A DNA stretch of 52,026 nucleotides from a bacterium. GTDB taxonomy: Bacteria > Zhuqueibacterota > Zhuqueibacteria > Zhuqueibacterales > Zhuqueibacteraceae. The stretch covers positions 1-52,026 of the forward strand of contig JAKLJX010000012.1 of the NCBI GenBank assembly GCA_023150945.1. The letters are read 5' to 3'. This document shows, one piece after another, positions 18,514-26,216 of the stretch. Below the pieces are notes generated by a model that was not told the origin of the DNA, did not search any database, and worked only from the letters and a program-made list of their open reading frames with translations. How positions within the stretch are numbered: position 1 is the stretch's first letter; each line of letters starts with the position of its first letter. Position numbers and translations under genes: made by a program.

Positions 18514-18930
18514 TCACAGAGTTTCGATCTCTTTGATCAGAGCAGGCAAATTTGGTTGCTCAAAACTCATCGCCGGCGCGGGAATACGATGATGCTTTAT
18601 GTCAGGTGGAATATGCTTATGATGGGGATGCGTGCTTTGCAGCGTGGAATCGTTGGGGTGTGGCTGCGAATCATACCAATAGAGTTTGTGCTCGCCCTGC
18701 CAAACTTCATAACCGTACCAGTCGATAGCTATGGGAAGACGCTGATACACAACTCGTTCACGAATCACCAGTCGGATATCGTTATCGAAATGCAACTCTC
18801 CGGTCACGCGCGCAAGCGTTGAGCCCTGACGAATAAGGGTAACGTTTGAATTCCGCACGGCAGGGTAATTTTCGGCAAGCGTGTATAAAAAAAGCTCGTA
18901 ATCTTCAAGTGTGCGAAACGGATCGTTCAT
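18514..18930 (-). CDS. TumE-family (DUF6516) toxin-like protein
   Basis: The 138-residue product starts MNDPFRTLEDYELFLYTLAE and contains the family pattern LVIRERVVYQ, YGYEVWQGEHKLYWYDSQPH and THPHHKHIPPDIKHHRIPAP. This His-rich motif is typical of TumE-type toxins of toxin-antitoxin systems. A longer in-frame start at 19242 was rejected because it runs through the upstream gene in another frame; the ATG at 18930 overlaps that gene's stop as ATGA. The overlap shows coupling to the 90-residue partner. The toxin activity is inferred from the family, where biochemical evidence is limited. Confidence 0.8.
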   Translation of the reverse strand: MNDPFRTLEDYELFLYTLAENYPAVRNSNVTLIRQGSTLARVTGELHFDNDIRLVIRERVVYQRLPIAIDWYGYEVWQGEHKLYWYDSQPHPNDSTLQSTHPHHKHIPPDIKHHRIPAPAMSFEQPNLPALIKEIETL

Positions 18931-19199
18931 GCTGCTGCCACCCGAATCAGCCCCGCCAAACTCGGCGCTTGTCGTTGCAGCCTTTGCACTTCGTTGCGAT
19001 ATTCGGCTTGGCGCGCCAGCCAGGTACGGTAAATGCTGGCCCACTCGCCAAAATCGAGAACCCAGGCTTCCTCCTCCGGCTCTTCGCCGCTTTGATACGC
19101 AGCGTAAAGCGTTTCCGAGCGAATGCCGTATTTGCGCTCGAATCGCAGCAGCTCCTCCTCCAGCGCATGAATATCGGCCAAGATTTCCTGCAAGCTCAT
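18927..19199 (-). CDS. Small coiled-coil partner of the TumE-like protein, candidate antitoxin
   Basis: The 90-residue protein reads MSLQEILADIHALEEELLRF, then YGIRSETLYAAYQSGEEPEE and ARQAEYRNEVQRLQRQAP. It is acidic and largely helical, with heptad-like leucines at the N-terminus, and it has no helix-turn-helix motif. Small proteins of this type, with the SGEEP and DFGEW elements, are found beside TumE-like genes. It ends inside the toxin start codon region (ATGA overlap at 18927-18930). Its role as antitoxin is inferred from position, size and charge; it differs from the HTH-type antitoxin TumA. Confidence 0.7.
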   Translation of the reverse strand: MSLQEILADIHALEEELLRFERKYGIRSETLYAAYQSGEEPEEEAWVLDFGEWASIYRTWLARQAEYRNEVQRLQRQAPSLAGLIRVAAA

Positions 19200-19456
19200 G
19201 ATGTGCCTCCATCATTTGGATGAAGCAAAATACGAATCTCACGGAGACAAGGCAAGCAATTGTTTATTCCCCGTCTTCGACGATTCTGTCTTCTTCTCTG
19301 AAATGCCTGGCATTGCTCCAGCATCAGCGCGCCCTACCGCCGGCAAACCGCTTGCTTTTGACTTCCCGGCGGACTACTTTTCTCGCCCGTTTGCCCTGTC
19401 AATTGAGAAGGCCGCGTGCGGTTGAAATGTGATCGCCCGGGAAAGGAATTGCCACC

Positions 19457-19924
19457 GTGTACAAGATCATGCTGCTGCTGTCCTTCCTGCGCCGCTCGCC
19501 GCGCTGCATCGAGCTGGCCCTGCAGATTGCCGCCGAGCGCAAAGCCGAGTTGGTGGTGCTGTTCGTGCTCGACGCGGAAATTCCCCGCATCGTCTCACGC
19601 AAGCTCACCGAAGAAGGCTGGATCGGCGGCAAGCCCTCCGAACAGTTTCTCGCTGCCCTGCATCAGGAATACCTCGAGCAAGCGCAAGAGAAAATTCGCG
19701 AAGTGGAAGACGCGGCCCAAGCCAAGGGCATTCGCGTGCGCTCCTTTATTCGCCGCGGCAACTGGGTGGAAGAAGCGCTGGCTTTGCTCGCCAGCGAAAA
19801 AATCGACCGGATCATCGTCACCCGCCGCAAACGCTCGCGCCTCTCGCGCTTTCTCTTCGGCTCGGCGGTGTCGGACTTAATGGCGCGCGCGCCCTGCCCG
19901 GTGGCAGTGATCGATGAAGAATGA
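19457..19924 (+). CDS. Universal stress protein (UspA family)
   Basis: The 155-residue product starts at GTG (MYKIMLLLSFLRRSPRCIEL) with AAAGGAA upstream. It has the UspA alpha/beta fold pattern: an N-terminal strand, the ELVVLFVLD strand, and a C-terminal DRIIVTRRKR, SRLSRFLFGSAVSDLMARAP and CPVAVI segment. The ATP-binding glycine motif is mostly kept (G-x2-G-x9-G is reduced to FGSAVSDLM), so nucleotide binding is uncertain. It is cytoplasmic and usually helps in stress or energy limitation. It precedes the acetyl-CoA synthetase gene by 87 bases. Confidence 0.88.
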   Translation: MYKIMLLLSFLRRSPRCIELALQIAAERKAELVVLFVLDAEIPRIVSRKLTEEGWIGGKPSEQFLAALHQEYLEQAQEKIREVEDAAQAKGIRVRSFIRRGNWVEEALALLASEKIDRIIVTRRKRSRLSRFLFGSAVSDLMARAPCPVAVIDEE

Positions 19925-19929
19925 GCCGC

Positions 19930-19949
19930 GGCCGGCCTCCGCGCCGGCC
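19930..19949 (+). other. GC hairpin between usp and acd
   Basis: GGCCGGC and GCCGGCC can pair around a six-base loop just after the stress-protein stop. No T run follows, so it is not a standard terminator. It may act as an mRNA-stabilising hairpin or partial attenuator in the usp-acd transcript. Confidence 0.35.
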
Positions 19950-20011
19950 GGCCTCCCGTCTTGCCCCTGATGATTTGGTTCTCTGAACGGATCAGAACGG
20001 TACGGCCAATC

Positions 20012-22141
20012 ATGTCAATGACTCCCGACATTCCTCGCACGCTCGACGGCATCTTCAAACCGCGCTCGGTGGCGGTGATCGGCGCCTCGCGGCGCCTCGA
20101 CTCGATCGGGCGCGCTTTGTTCGACAAGCTCCTGCGCGCGGATTTCAACGGCCCGGTTTATCCCGTGCATCCGCGCGCGGAATACGTCGGCGGCGTGAAA
20201 GCTTATCCTTCCTTGCATGAAGTTCCGGGCCCGGTGGATTTGGCGGTGATCGTGGTGCCGCGGCCCGAAGTGTTGGCCGCGGCCCGGCACTGCGGCGAAA
20301 AGGGCGTGAAGGGCTTGATCGTGATCACCGCCGGTTTCAAGGAAATCGGGCCCGAAGGCGCAGCGCAGGAGCAGGAGTTGCTCACCATTGTGCGGCGTTA
20401 CGGCATGCGCATGATCGGCCCCAACTGCATGGGCGTGATCTGCACCGATCCCGGCATTCGCCTGGACGCGACCTTTGCCGGAACCTATCCCGAGCGCGGC
20501 AACATTGCCTTTGCCTCGCAAAGCGGGGCGCTGGGCGTGACCATTCTCGACTACGCCGCCAGCCTGAATCTCGGCGTGTCGATGTTCGCCTCCATCGGCA
20601 ACAAAGCCGACATCAGCGGCAATGATTTGCTGGAATATTGGCGGGACGACGATTCCATCAATGTCATCTTGATGTACCTGGAAAGCTTTGGCCGGCCGAG
20701 CAAGTTCGTGCAGCTCGCGCGCGAAGTGACGCGCACCAAGCCCATCGTCGTGGTGAAGGCGGGCCGCACGGAAAGCGGCGCGCGCGCGGTCAGCTCCCAC
20801 ACCGGCGCGATCACCGGCTCCGATGCCGCCTTTGACGCGCTGTTTGCGCAATGCTGCGTGTTGCGCGCCAATTCCATCGAAGAGATGTTCGACTTTGCCA
20901 TGGGGCTGGCCAATCAGCCGCTGCCGGCGGGCAACCGCGTCGCCATCATCACCAACGCCGGCGGCCCGGCGATCATGGCCACCGATGCCTGCGAGAACCT
21001 CGGCTTGCGCCTCGCCAGCTTGAGCGCGGCCACCCAGGCCAGGCTGCGCGAGAAATTGCTGCCCGAAGCCAGCGTGCGCAATCCCGTTGATTTGTTGCCG
21101 GCGGCCGGCGAGCAGGATTTCACCTTTGCGCTCGAACAGGTATTGCGTGAGGAAGAAGTGGATGCCGCCCTCGTCATTTTTGTGCCGCCGCTGGTAACGG
21201 GTGTGTTCGAAGTCACGCGCGGCATTGCGCAGGTGGCGGGCAGCTTCAACAAGCCGGTGGTGGGCTGCCTGATGGGCATGCGCGGCGTGGCCACGGGATT
21301 CGCCGAGCTGAAGCGCAATCGCATTCCCGCGTTTCCGTTTCCGGAATCCGCGGTGCGCTGCCTGGCGGCCATGGCGCGCTACGCGAGCTGGCGCCGCAGT
21401 CCGGTCACGGTGGCGCCGCGTTTTCCGGTGAAGCAAGCCGCGGTGCAGGAAATTGTGCAGCAGGCGCGCCGTGAGCGGCGCGAGCATCTGCACGACAGCG
21501 AGGCGTTTCGCGTGCTGCAGGCCTATGGCATTCCGGCAGCGGGCGTGGCGCCCTGCCGCGATTGGGAGGCGGTGCAGCAGGCCGCTTTGCAGCTCGGCTA
21601 CCCCGTGGTTTTGAAACTCTCCAGCAGCGAAGTGCTGCACAAAACCGAAGTGAAGGGCGTGCGCCTGAACTTGCGCACGCGCGACGAATTGGCCGCGGCG
21701 TTTCTCGACTTGCAGGCCCAGGTGAGCGCACTCGGCCTGGCCAAAGAGCAGACGCGGTTTTTGGTGCAGCGCATGTTGACCGGCGGCCGCGAGGTGCTGT
21801 TCGGCATTCATGCCGTGCCGAACTTCGGCGCGGTGCTGGCCTTTGGCCTGGGCGGCATCTATGTCGAAGCGTTGAAGGATATCATTCTGCGCGCGGTGCC
21901 GTTGAGTGTGGAAGATGCGCAGGCGATGGTGCAGGGCATTCGCGGCGCGGCGATTCTGCAGGGCGTGCGCGGCGAGGCGCCGGTGGCCTTCGCCCGGCTT
22001 TCCGAGGTTTTGCTGCGGCTGTCGCAACTCGCCGAGGATTTTCCCGAGCTTGCCGAAATGGATATCAACCCGTTTCTGGCATTCCCGGAGGCGGAAAAAT
22101 GCGCGGCCGTCGATGTGCGAATGCGAATCAAGCTGGATTAG
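20012..22141 (+). CDS. Acetate-CoA ligase (ADP-forming), fused alpha and beta subunits
   Basis: The 709-residue protein has the CoA-binding domain first (IFKPRSVAVIGASRR), then the succinyl-CoA-ligase-like domain with AFASQSGALG and the phosphohistidine segment SSHTGAITGSDAAF. An ATP-grasp domain closes it (ELGYPVVLKLSSSEVLHKTE and EMDINPFLA). The reaction is acyl-CoA + ADP + phosphate = acid + CoA + ATP, giving substrate-level ATP in fermenting or peptide-degrading cells. The start MSMTPDIPRTL was chosen over 19961 because the extra 17 residues look non-family; 20018 is a second possibility. The stop is followed after one base by a repeat element. Confidence 0.92.
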   Translation: MSMTPDIPRTLDGIFKPRSVAVIGASRRLDSIGRALFDKLLRADFNGPVYPVHPRAEYVGGVKAYPSLHEVPGPVDLAVIVVPRPEVLAAARHCGEKGVKGLIVITAGFKEIGPEGAAQEQELLTIVRRYGMRMIGPNCMGVICTDPGIRLDATFAGTYPERGNIAFASQSGALGVTILDYAASLNLGVSMFASIGNKADISGNDLLEYWRDDDSINVILMYLESFGRPSKFVQLAREVTRTKPIVVVKAGRTESGARAVSSHTGAITGSDAAFDALFAQCCVLRANSIEEMFDFAMGLANQPLPAGNRVAIITNAGGPAIMATDACENLGLRLASLSAATQARLREKLLPEASVRNPVDLLPAAGEQDFTFALEQVLREEEVDAALVIFVPPLVTGVFEVTRGIAQVAGSFNKPVVGCLMGMRGVATGFAELKRNRIPAFPFPESAVRCLAAMARYASWRRSPVTVAPRFPVKQAAVQEIVQQARRERREHLHDSEAFRVLQAYGIPAAGVAPCRDWEAVQQAALQLGYPVVLKLSSSEVLHKTEVKGVRLNLRTRDELAAAFLDLQAQVSALGLAKEQTRFLVQRMLTGGREVLFGIHAVPNFGAVLAFGLGGIYVEALKDIILRAVPLSVEDAQAMVQGIRGAAILQGVRGEAPVAFARLSEVLLRLSQLAEDFPELAEMDINPFLAFPEAEKCAAVDVRMRIKLD

Positions 22142-22142
22142 T

Positions 22143-22420
22143 ACTACAACGTCGGGTCGAATTCTATTGCACCGACACATAGCCCCAAGGGGCGAAAGGT
22201 AGCAGCGCAGGGCAATGCCCTTGGAAAGAAAGCTGTAATCAGGAAAAATCACCATGCCCTTCGAGGCGCCATAGAACCACGTCAGGCATACCGCCCCTCA
22301 GGTCTAAATGTGACCAATCGTATCAGTTCCCCGGCCGCTGCCCGTGGGCGATGACATGCGACCCCGTCGGGGTCAAGCTGGCCTTCTATGACGATGAGAG
22401 TGTATACTTGACGTTGTAGT
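22143..22420 (+). repeat. Hairpin-rich element, copy A
   Basis: This 278-bp element has perfect 11-bp ends: ACTACAACGTC on the left and GACGTTGTAGT on the right. Inside are several short GC palindromes, among them CCCCAAGGGG, GGGCAATGCCC and ACCCCGTCGGGGT. The same unit recurs at 24717-24986 (opposite orientation) and 25900-26169 (same orientation). It begins one base after the acd stop codon. It has no protein-coding pattern of its own. The structure suits a small non-autonomous transposable element or a repeat that folds as RNA. Confidence 0.85.
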
Positions 22421-22632
22421 CAGTTCTTGAAACGAAATCGCGGCTTGAGAAATAAGAAAGTCTCTTCAGCGGATGGAAACAGCCAACTGATAAAGAGTTT
22501 TTTCATCTGCTGGATTGTTTTCAATCCGTTGACGATTTCCTTTGAGCCGTGGAGTGCGCTGAGAATTCGGCGCGTCTTTTCGGCAGGATCGATGGGCTTG
22601 AGTGGTTGAAGTCCAGATTCTGTTCGTCCTGA
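22420..22632 (-). other. Coding-like open frame, unidentified
   Basis: Seventy codons are open on the minus strand, reading LKPIDPAEKTRRILSALHGS and then IVNGLKTIQQMKKLF and ending RFRFKN. There is no start codon near the beginning; an in-frame TGA stands just upstream and the 5' sequence SGRFFLPDDQDEQ lies in another frame. The composition is more coding-like than the flanking repeat, so it may be the end of a decayed gene. Its stop TGA uses the first base of the repeat end, so insertion of the element could have cut it short. I do not recognise the family. Confidence 0.25.
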
Positions 22633-22693
22633 TCATCCGGCAAAAAAAATCTCCCGGACTGGTGTTTGATGAGGGAAATGTTGAGTCCAGTTC

Positions 22694-23518
22694 ATGCCTG
22701 AGCTTCCTGAAGTCGAAACCGTGCGGCGCGGTTTGCAGGCCGCGTTGATCAACAAGAAAATCACTGCGGTGAAGGTTCGCGAAACTCGGCTGCGCGTGCC
22801 GGTGTCACCCGGCCGCTTGCGCCGTTGGATCGCCGGTCAGCGGGTGGTGGAGGTCACGCGCCGCGCGAAATACCTCCTGTGCCGCATGCAGAATGAGGCG
22901 CACCTGATCATTCACCTCGGCATGAGCGGCCGCGTGTTGTGGTGTCCGGCCGCGCGCAGGCTGGACAAGCACGATCATCTGCGTTTCATTCTGGATGACG
23001 GCAAGGAACTGCGTTTTCGCGACCCGCGGCGTTTTGGTTTGGTGGAGGCGGTGGCTCCGGGCAAGCTCGCCGGCTGCGCGCATTTGCAGCATCTCGGCCT
23101 CGAGCCGCTCTCGCCGCAATTCCAGCCCGAGCTGCTGCATCAACAAACGCGCGGGCTGGCGCGGCCGATCAAAAACTATTTGATGGATGCGAACAAGATC
23201 GTGGGAGTCGGCAACATCTATGCGAATGAAGCCCTGTTTCGCGCCGGCATCCGGCCGCAGCGGCCCACCGGCAAGCTGAAGCTGGAAGACTGGCGCCGGC
23301 TGGCGGCGGCGGTGCGGGCAACCCTCGAACTTGCCATCGCCAACGGTGGCACAACGCTCAGTGATTTCTACAACAGCAATGGCGAGGTGGGCTACTTCCA
23401 GCAGCATTTGAAAGTGTACAGCCGCGCCGGCGAAGCCTGCCTGACTTGCGGCGCGACCATCAAGCGGATGGTGCACGTGGGACGCAGCTCGTTCTTCTGT
23501 CCGCGCTGCCAAGAGTGA
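22694..23518 (+). CDS. mutM: Formamidopyrimidine-DNA glycosylase (Fpg)
   Basis: The 274-residue protein starts MPELPEVETVRRGL; after Met removal Pro forms the Schiff base and Glu follows, as in all Fpg enzymes. The lysine in TRRAKYLL, the helix-two-turn-helix segment KNYLMDANKIVGVGNIYANE and the C-terminal zinc finger (CLTCG...FFCPRC) are intact. It excises 8-oxoguanine and ring-opened purines and cleaves the strand. Length fits the family (about 270). The ribosome-binding site is weak, and no promoter was obvious in the 274 bases between the repeat and the gene. Confidence 0.96.
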   Translation: MPELPEVETVRRGLQAALINKKITAVKVRETRLRVPVSPGRLRRWIAGQRVVEVTRRAKYLLCRMQNEAHLIIHLGMSGRVLWCPAARRLDKHDHLRFILDDGKELRFRDPRRFGLVEAVAPGKLAGCAHLQHLGLEPLSPQFQPELLHQQTRGLARPIKNYLMDANKIVGVGNIYANEALFRAGIRPQRPTGKLKLEDWRRLAAAVRATLELAIANGGTTLSDFYNSNGEVGYFQQHLKVYSRAGEACLTCGATIKRMVHVGRSSFFCPRCQE

Positions 23519-23535
23519 AGGCGGGAGCCAATCGA

Positions 23536-23566
23536 CCCGCAGGCACGGCGCGGCCGCGCCTGCGGG
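23536..23566. terminator. Hairpin between convergent mutM and TPR gene
   Basis: CCCGCAGGC pairs perfectly with GCCTGCGGG around a 13-base GC-rich loop. It lies between two convergent genes, where a bidirectional terminator is expected, but no T run of note follows on either side. It is a candidate only. Confidence 0.35.
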
Positions 23567-23580
23567 CGTGTGATTTCACT

Positions 23581-24360
23581 TCACGCGCTGAGCGCGCCGC
23601 CGAGAACCTTCCAGAATTCCGAATCCATCTCCCCTTCGTGGCGGCAATAGCGCGCAATGATCGAAGTCATCTTGCCGTGATTGCGAGTCGCCGGATCGAA
23701 GCGCAGCGCCTTGCGGTACACGTCGATCGCCCGCTCATCCTGGCGATCCAGCGCCGAATAGATGTTGGCCAGCGTGAGGTAGAGTTTGAAATCCTCGGGC
23801 CGGCGCTTGAGTTTGCGTTCGCAGACTTTTGCCGCCCGCGCATAGTCGCCCTGCCAGATGAACAGGCGCAGGCGAAACGTGCTGGAATAGGTGGCGCCGG
23901 TGAGGAGAATCACGACGGTCAACAGGGCGATCACCGTCTGATGCAACACATTGCGCGCCGGCAACAGGCTCAGATCATCCTGCGCCTCAATCTCCCTCTG
24001 GCGCAGAGGCTGCGCCGGAGCGACGGGCGCTGGCGCGGGGCCCGCAGGCGAAATCGCCGGCTGGGATTCCGTTGCTGAAGCGGCAGTGGATTGACGCCAT
24101 GATGCCGCGGCAAGCAGCCCCGCATGTGCCGCCGCAACGGTCGCGCGCTCGCTGCCGTAACTTGCTGCGATTTCGTTCGTCAATGTGACCGGTTGAATTG
24201 CCACGGGCAGGCCGCCTGCATCCGGCCGCCTCGCGCTGAGGACTGCAGACTGCGGGGGCATTGTCACTGACGCTCCCGATTCCTGAGCGTCGGCGCTGCG
24301 CAGCATGAGGAGCAGGCCCAGGGCCGGCAGCCACGCTGCTTGCGGTAGAATTCTTCTCAC
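23581..24360 (-). CDS. Exported membrane-anchored TPR protein, function unknown
   Basis: The 259-residue protein is read from a GTG at 24360 preceded by AGGA at seven bases; it begins MRRILPQAAWLPALGLLLML, a signal peptide ending near SADAQ. A frame start at 24528 exists but would put 56 unrelated residues before the signal. The middle is an Ala/Pro-rich disordered stretch, followed by a membrane segment TVIALLTVVILLTGATY. The C-terminal domain has a TPR-like unit (AAKVCERKLKRRPEDFKLYL, then TLANIYSALDRQ, DVYRKALRFDP). TPRs mediate protein-protein contacts; no enzyme is suggested. Confidence 0.65.
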   Translation of the reverse strand: MRRILPQAAWLPALGLLLMLRSADAQESGASVTMPPQSAVLSARRPDAGGLPVAIQPVTLTNEIAASYGSERATVAAAHAGLLAAASWRQSTAASATESQPAISPAGPAPAPVAPAQPLRQREIEAQDDLSLLPARNVLHQTVIALLTVVILLTGATYSSTFRLRLFIWQGDYARAAKVCERKLKRRPEDFKLYLTLANIYSALDRQDERAIDVYRKALRFDPATRNHGKMTSIIARYCRHEGEMDSEFWKVLGGALSA

Positions 24361-24716
24361 GGTTTGTCCTTTCGTCCTGAAGTTGTTTGGCTGGCAATGA
24401 AAACGGCGCACCCGGTGTTTGAATGTGTGAGCGGCCTCGTGCAAAGCGAGGTGCCGGAGGTATGCAAGCGGCCCACGATGATTTTGGGGGAGTGGGGTCC
24501 TGGCAAGGTGATCGTTTGAGAGGTGCACATGCCGCGTGCAAGCGACAGCAGAAAAGATGCCACGAACAAGGTGCCGTGAAACCCTTTATTTTCGCATCTC
24601 AAATGCATGGCCGGCGGTGGCTGCAATCTCCGTGGAGGTAATTGAAATACAATTTTGCGAGGCGCCCCCGGTCGAACGATGCTGTAATTCCGGCACCGGT
24701 TCGCCAGTTCATTAGC

Positions 24717-24986
24717 ACTACAACGTCAAGCATACACCCTCATCGTTACAGAAGGCCAGCTTGATCCCAACGGGGTCGCATGTAATAGCCCACGGGCGAC
24801 GCCCTGGGAATCGATAAAATCTGTTGCGCATAGCCCTGCAGGGGCGGCATTCCTCTCTGGCGCCCCGCATGGGGCTTGGTGATATCTCATGATTACCGAT
24901 CTCCCAGGGCGTTGCCCTTCGCTGCTACATTTCGCCCCCATTGGGGCTATTTGTCTGCGCACTAGAATTTGACTTAACGTTGTCGT
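24717..24986 (-). repeat. Hairpin-rich element, copy B (inverted)
   Basis: This 270-bp copy is reversed relative to copies A and C. Its left end ACTACAACGTCAAG matches the reverse complement of copy A's right end, and its right end reads CTTAACGTTGTCGT. The inner palindromes correspond (CCCCATTGGGG-like, CAGGGCGTTGCCC, GGGGTCGCATG). Apart from this copy, the 720 bases between the TPR gene start (24360) and the esterase (25081) hold nothing I can identify. Confidence 0.85.
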
Positions 24987-25080
24987 ATTTGCGCGCCAGA
25001 AATATCACAACACCGATGGTTCCAGAAGATCATATATTTCGTATTCATTCGATCATCCGCGGATTCAAAACGGAAAGGAA

Positions 25081-25740
25081 ATGATGGCCGACAACGTCTC
25101 CGGCCCGCATCAGGGCCAGCCGGTGCGCACGCTGGGCGCGCCGCTCGCGCGCGCCCATGCCGCCATGATCATGCTGCATGGCCGCGGTGCCACTGCGGAA
25201 AGCATTCTCCTCCTGGCTGAGGAGTTTCAGCATCCGGATTTCGCCTATCTTGCCCCGCAAGCCGCGGCATACACTTGGTATCCCAATCGCTTTCTCGCGC
25301 CGCTGGCGAGCAACGAGCCCTGGCTTTCCTCGGCGCTGGCTGCGGTGGCTGACACCTTTGTGATGGTGGCTGCCGCCGGCATTCCCGCAACCCGCACGCT
25401 GCTGCTGGGTTTTTCGCAGGGCGCCTGTCTGGCATTGGAATACGCGGCGCGCCATGCCCGGCGTTATGGCGGCGTGGTGGGGCTGAGTGGCGGCCTGATC
25501 GGCGCTGACGATGACCCGCGCCACGATCACGGCGATTTTGCCGGCACGCCGATCTTCCTCGGTTGTGGCGAAATGGATTTTCACATTCCCCGCAGCCGCG
25601 TCGAAAAAAGTGAGAAAATTCTTACAGCGCTCGGCGCCGCGGTCACAATGCGCCTATATCCCAACATGGACCACACCGTAAACCAGGACGAGATCGGGTT
25701 GGTGCGGGCGATGATGCAGGCCCTTCTGCTGCCGGCTTGA
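25081..25740 (+). CDS. Alpha/beta hydrolase, carboxylesterase/phospholipase type
   Basis: The 219-residue protein shows the phospholipase/carboxylesterase (Abhydrolase_2) family pattern. AAMIMLHGRGATAES gives the oxyanion strand, the nucleophile elbow is LLLGFSQGACLAL, the acid is the Asp of GCGEMDFHIP, and the His is in YPNMDHTVNQDEI. It probably hydrolyses short acyl esters in the cytoplasm; the substrate is unknown. The start is one of two adjacent ATGs (25081 or 25084), with AAAGGAA directly before, so 25084 is slightly better spaced. It lies between two repeat copies. Confidence 0.88.
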   Translation: MMADNVSGPHQGQPVRTLGAPLARAHAAMIMLHGRGATAESILLLAEEFQHPDFAYLAPQAAAYTWYPNRFLAPLASNEPWLSSALAAVADTFVMVAAAGIPATRTLLLGFSQGACLALEYAARHARRYGGVVGLSGGLIGADDDPRHDHGDFAGTPIFLGCGEMDFHIPRSRVEKSEKILTALGAAVTMRLYPNMDHTVNQDEIGLVRAMMQALLLPA

Positions 25741-25899
25741 CCGCGAGCAGAGCCGGCATGCTCTCCCGCGCGATCCGCCCGCAGCGGTTGGTTTTCTCAT
25801 CCGTTGGCGATTTTCTCAGAGGGGCTTCAGAATCGACGCTGTGAAAAGCCTGGCGCAGCGCCGACTGGTACAGCGTTTTTTTTGAATCGCATGCTCAAT

Positions 25900-26169
25900 A
25901 CTTCGACGCCAAGTTGAATTCTATAGCACAGACAAATAGCCCCAAGGGGCGCAATGCAAAAGCGAAGGGCAACGCCCTGGAAAATCGGTAATCATGAGAT
26001 ATCGCCAAGCCCCATGGGGCGCCATGGAACAAGGTCTGGAATGCCGCCCCTCGGGCTATGTGCGATTGATTTTATCGGTTCCCAGGGCGCTGCCCGTGGG
26101 CTATCACACGCGACCCCGTCGGGGCCAAGCTGGCCTTCTGGAGAAAACGTTTGGACTTAACGTTGTAGT
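25900..26169 (+). repeat. Hairpin-rich element, copy C
   Basis: This 270-bp copy has the same orientation as copy A. The right end CTTAACGTTGTAGT is well kept, while the left end ACTTCGACGCCAAG is diverged from ACTACAACGTTAAG. Inside are CCCCAAGGGG, GGGCAACGCCC, GCCCCATGGGGC and ACCCCGTCGGGG. The 476 bases between the esterase and the GAF-like gene hold little else. Confidence 0.85.
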
Positions 26170-26216
26170 ATCAACCGCCGCCGTTACAGGACGGTCGTCA
26201 AAATGGAGACGGCATC

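Noticed and set aside
19264-19400. Coding-like minus-strand frame ending in EEDRIVEDGE
   Set aside because: It carries an in-frame TGA at 19324-19326, has no recognisable family, and is too short to call, though it could be another decayed small gene.
20015-22255. A 746-codon minus-strand open frame opposite the acetate-CoA ligase
   Set aside because: The plus-strand protein has all domain motifs; the reverse product has none and runs into the repeat element.
22143-26169. CRISPR array
   Set aside because: The three repeats are about 270 bp, widely spaced and in both orientations, unlike CRISPR repeats and spacers.
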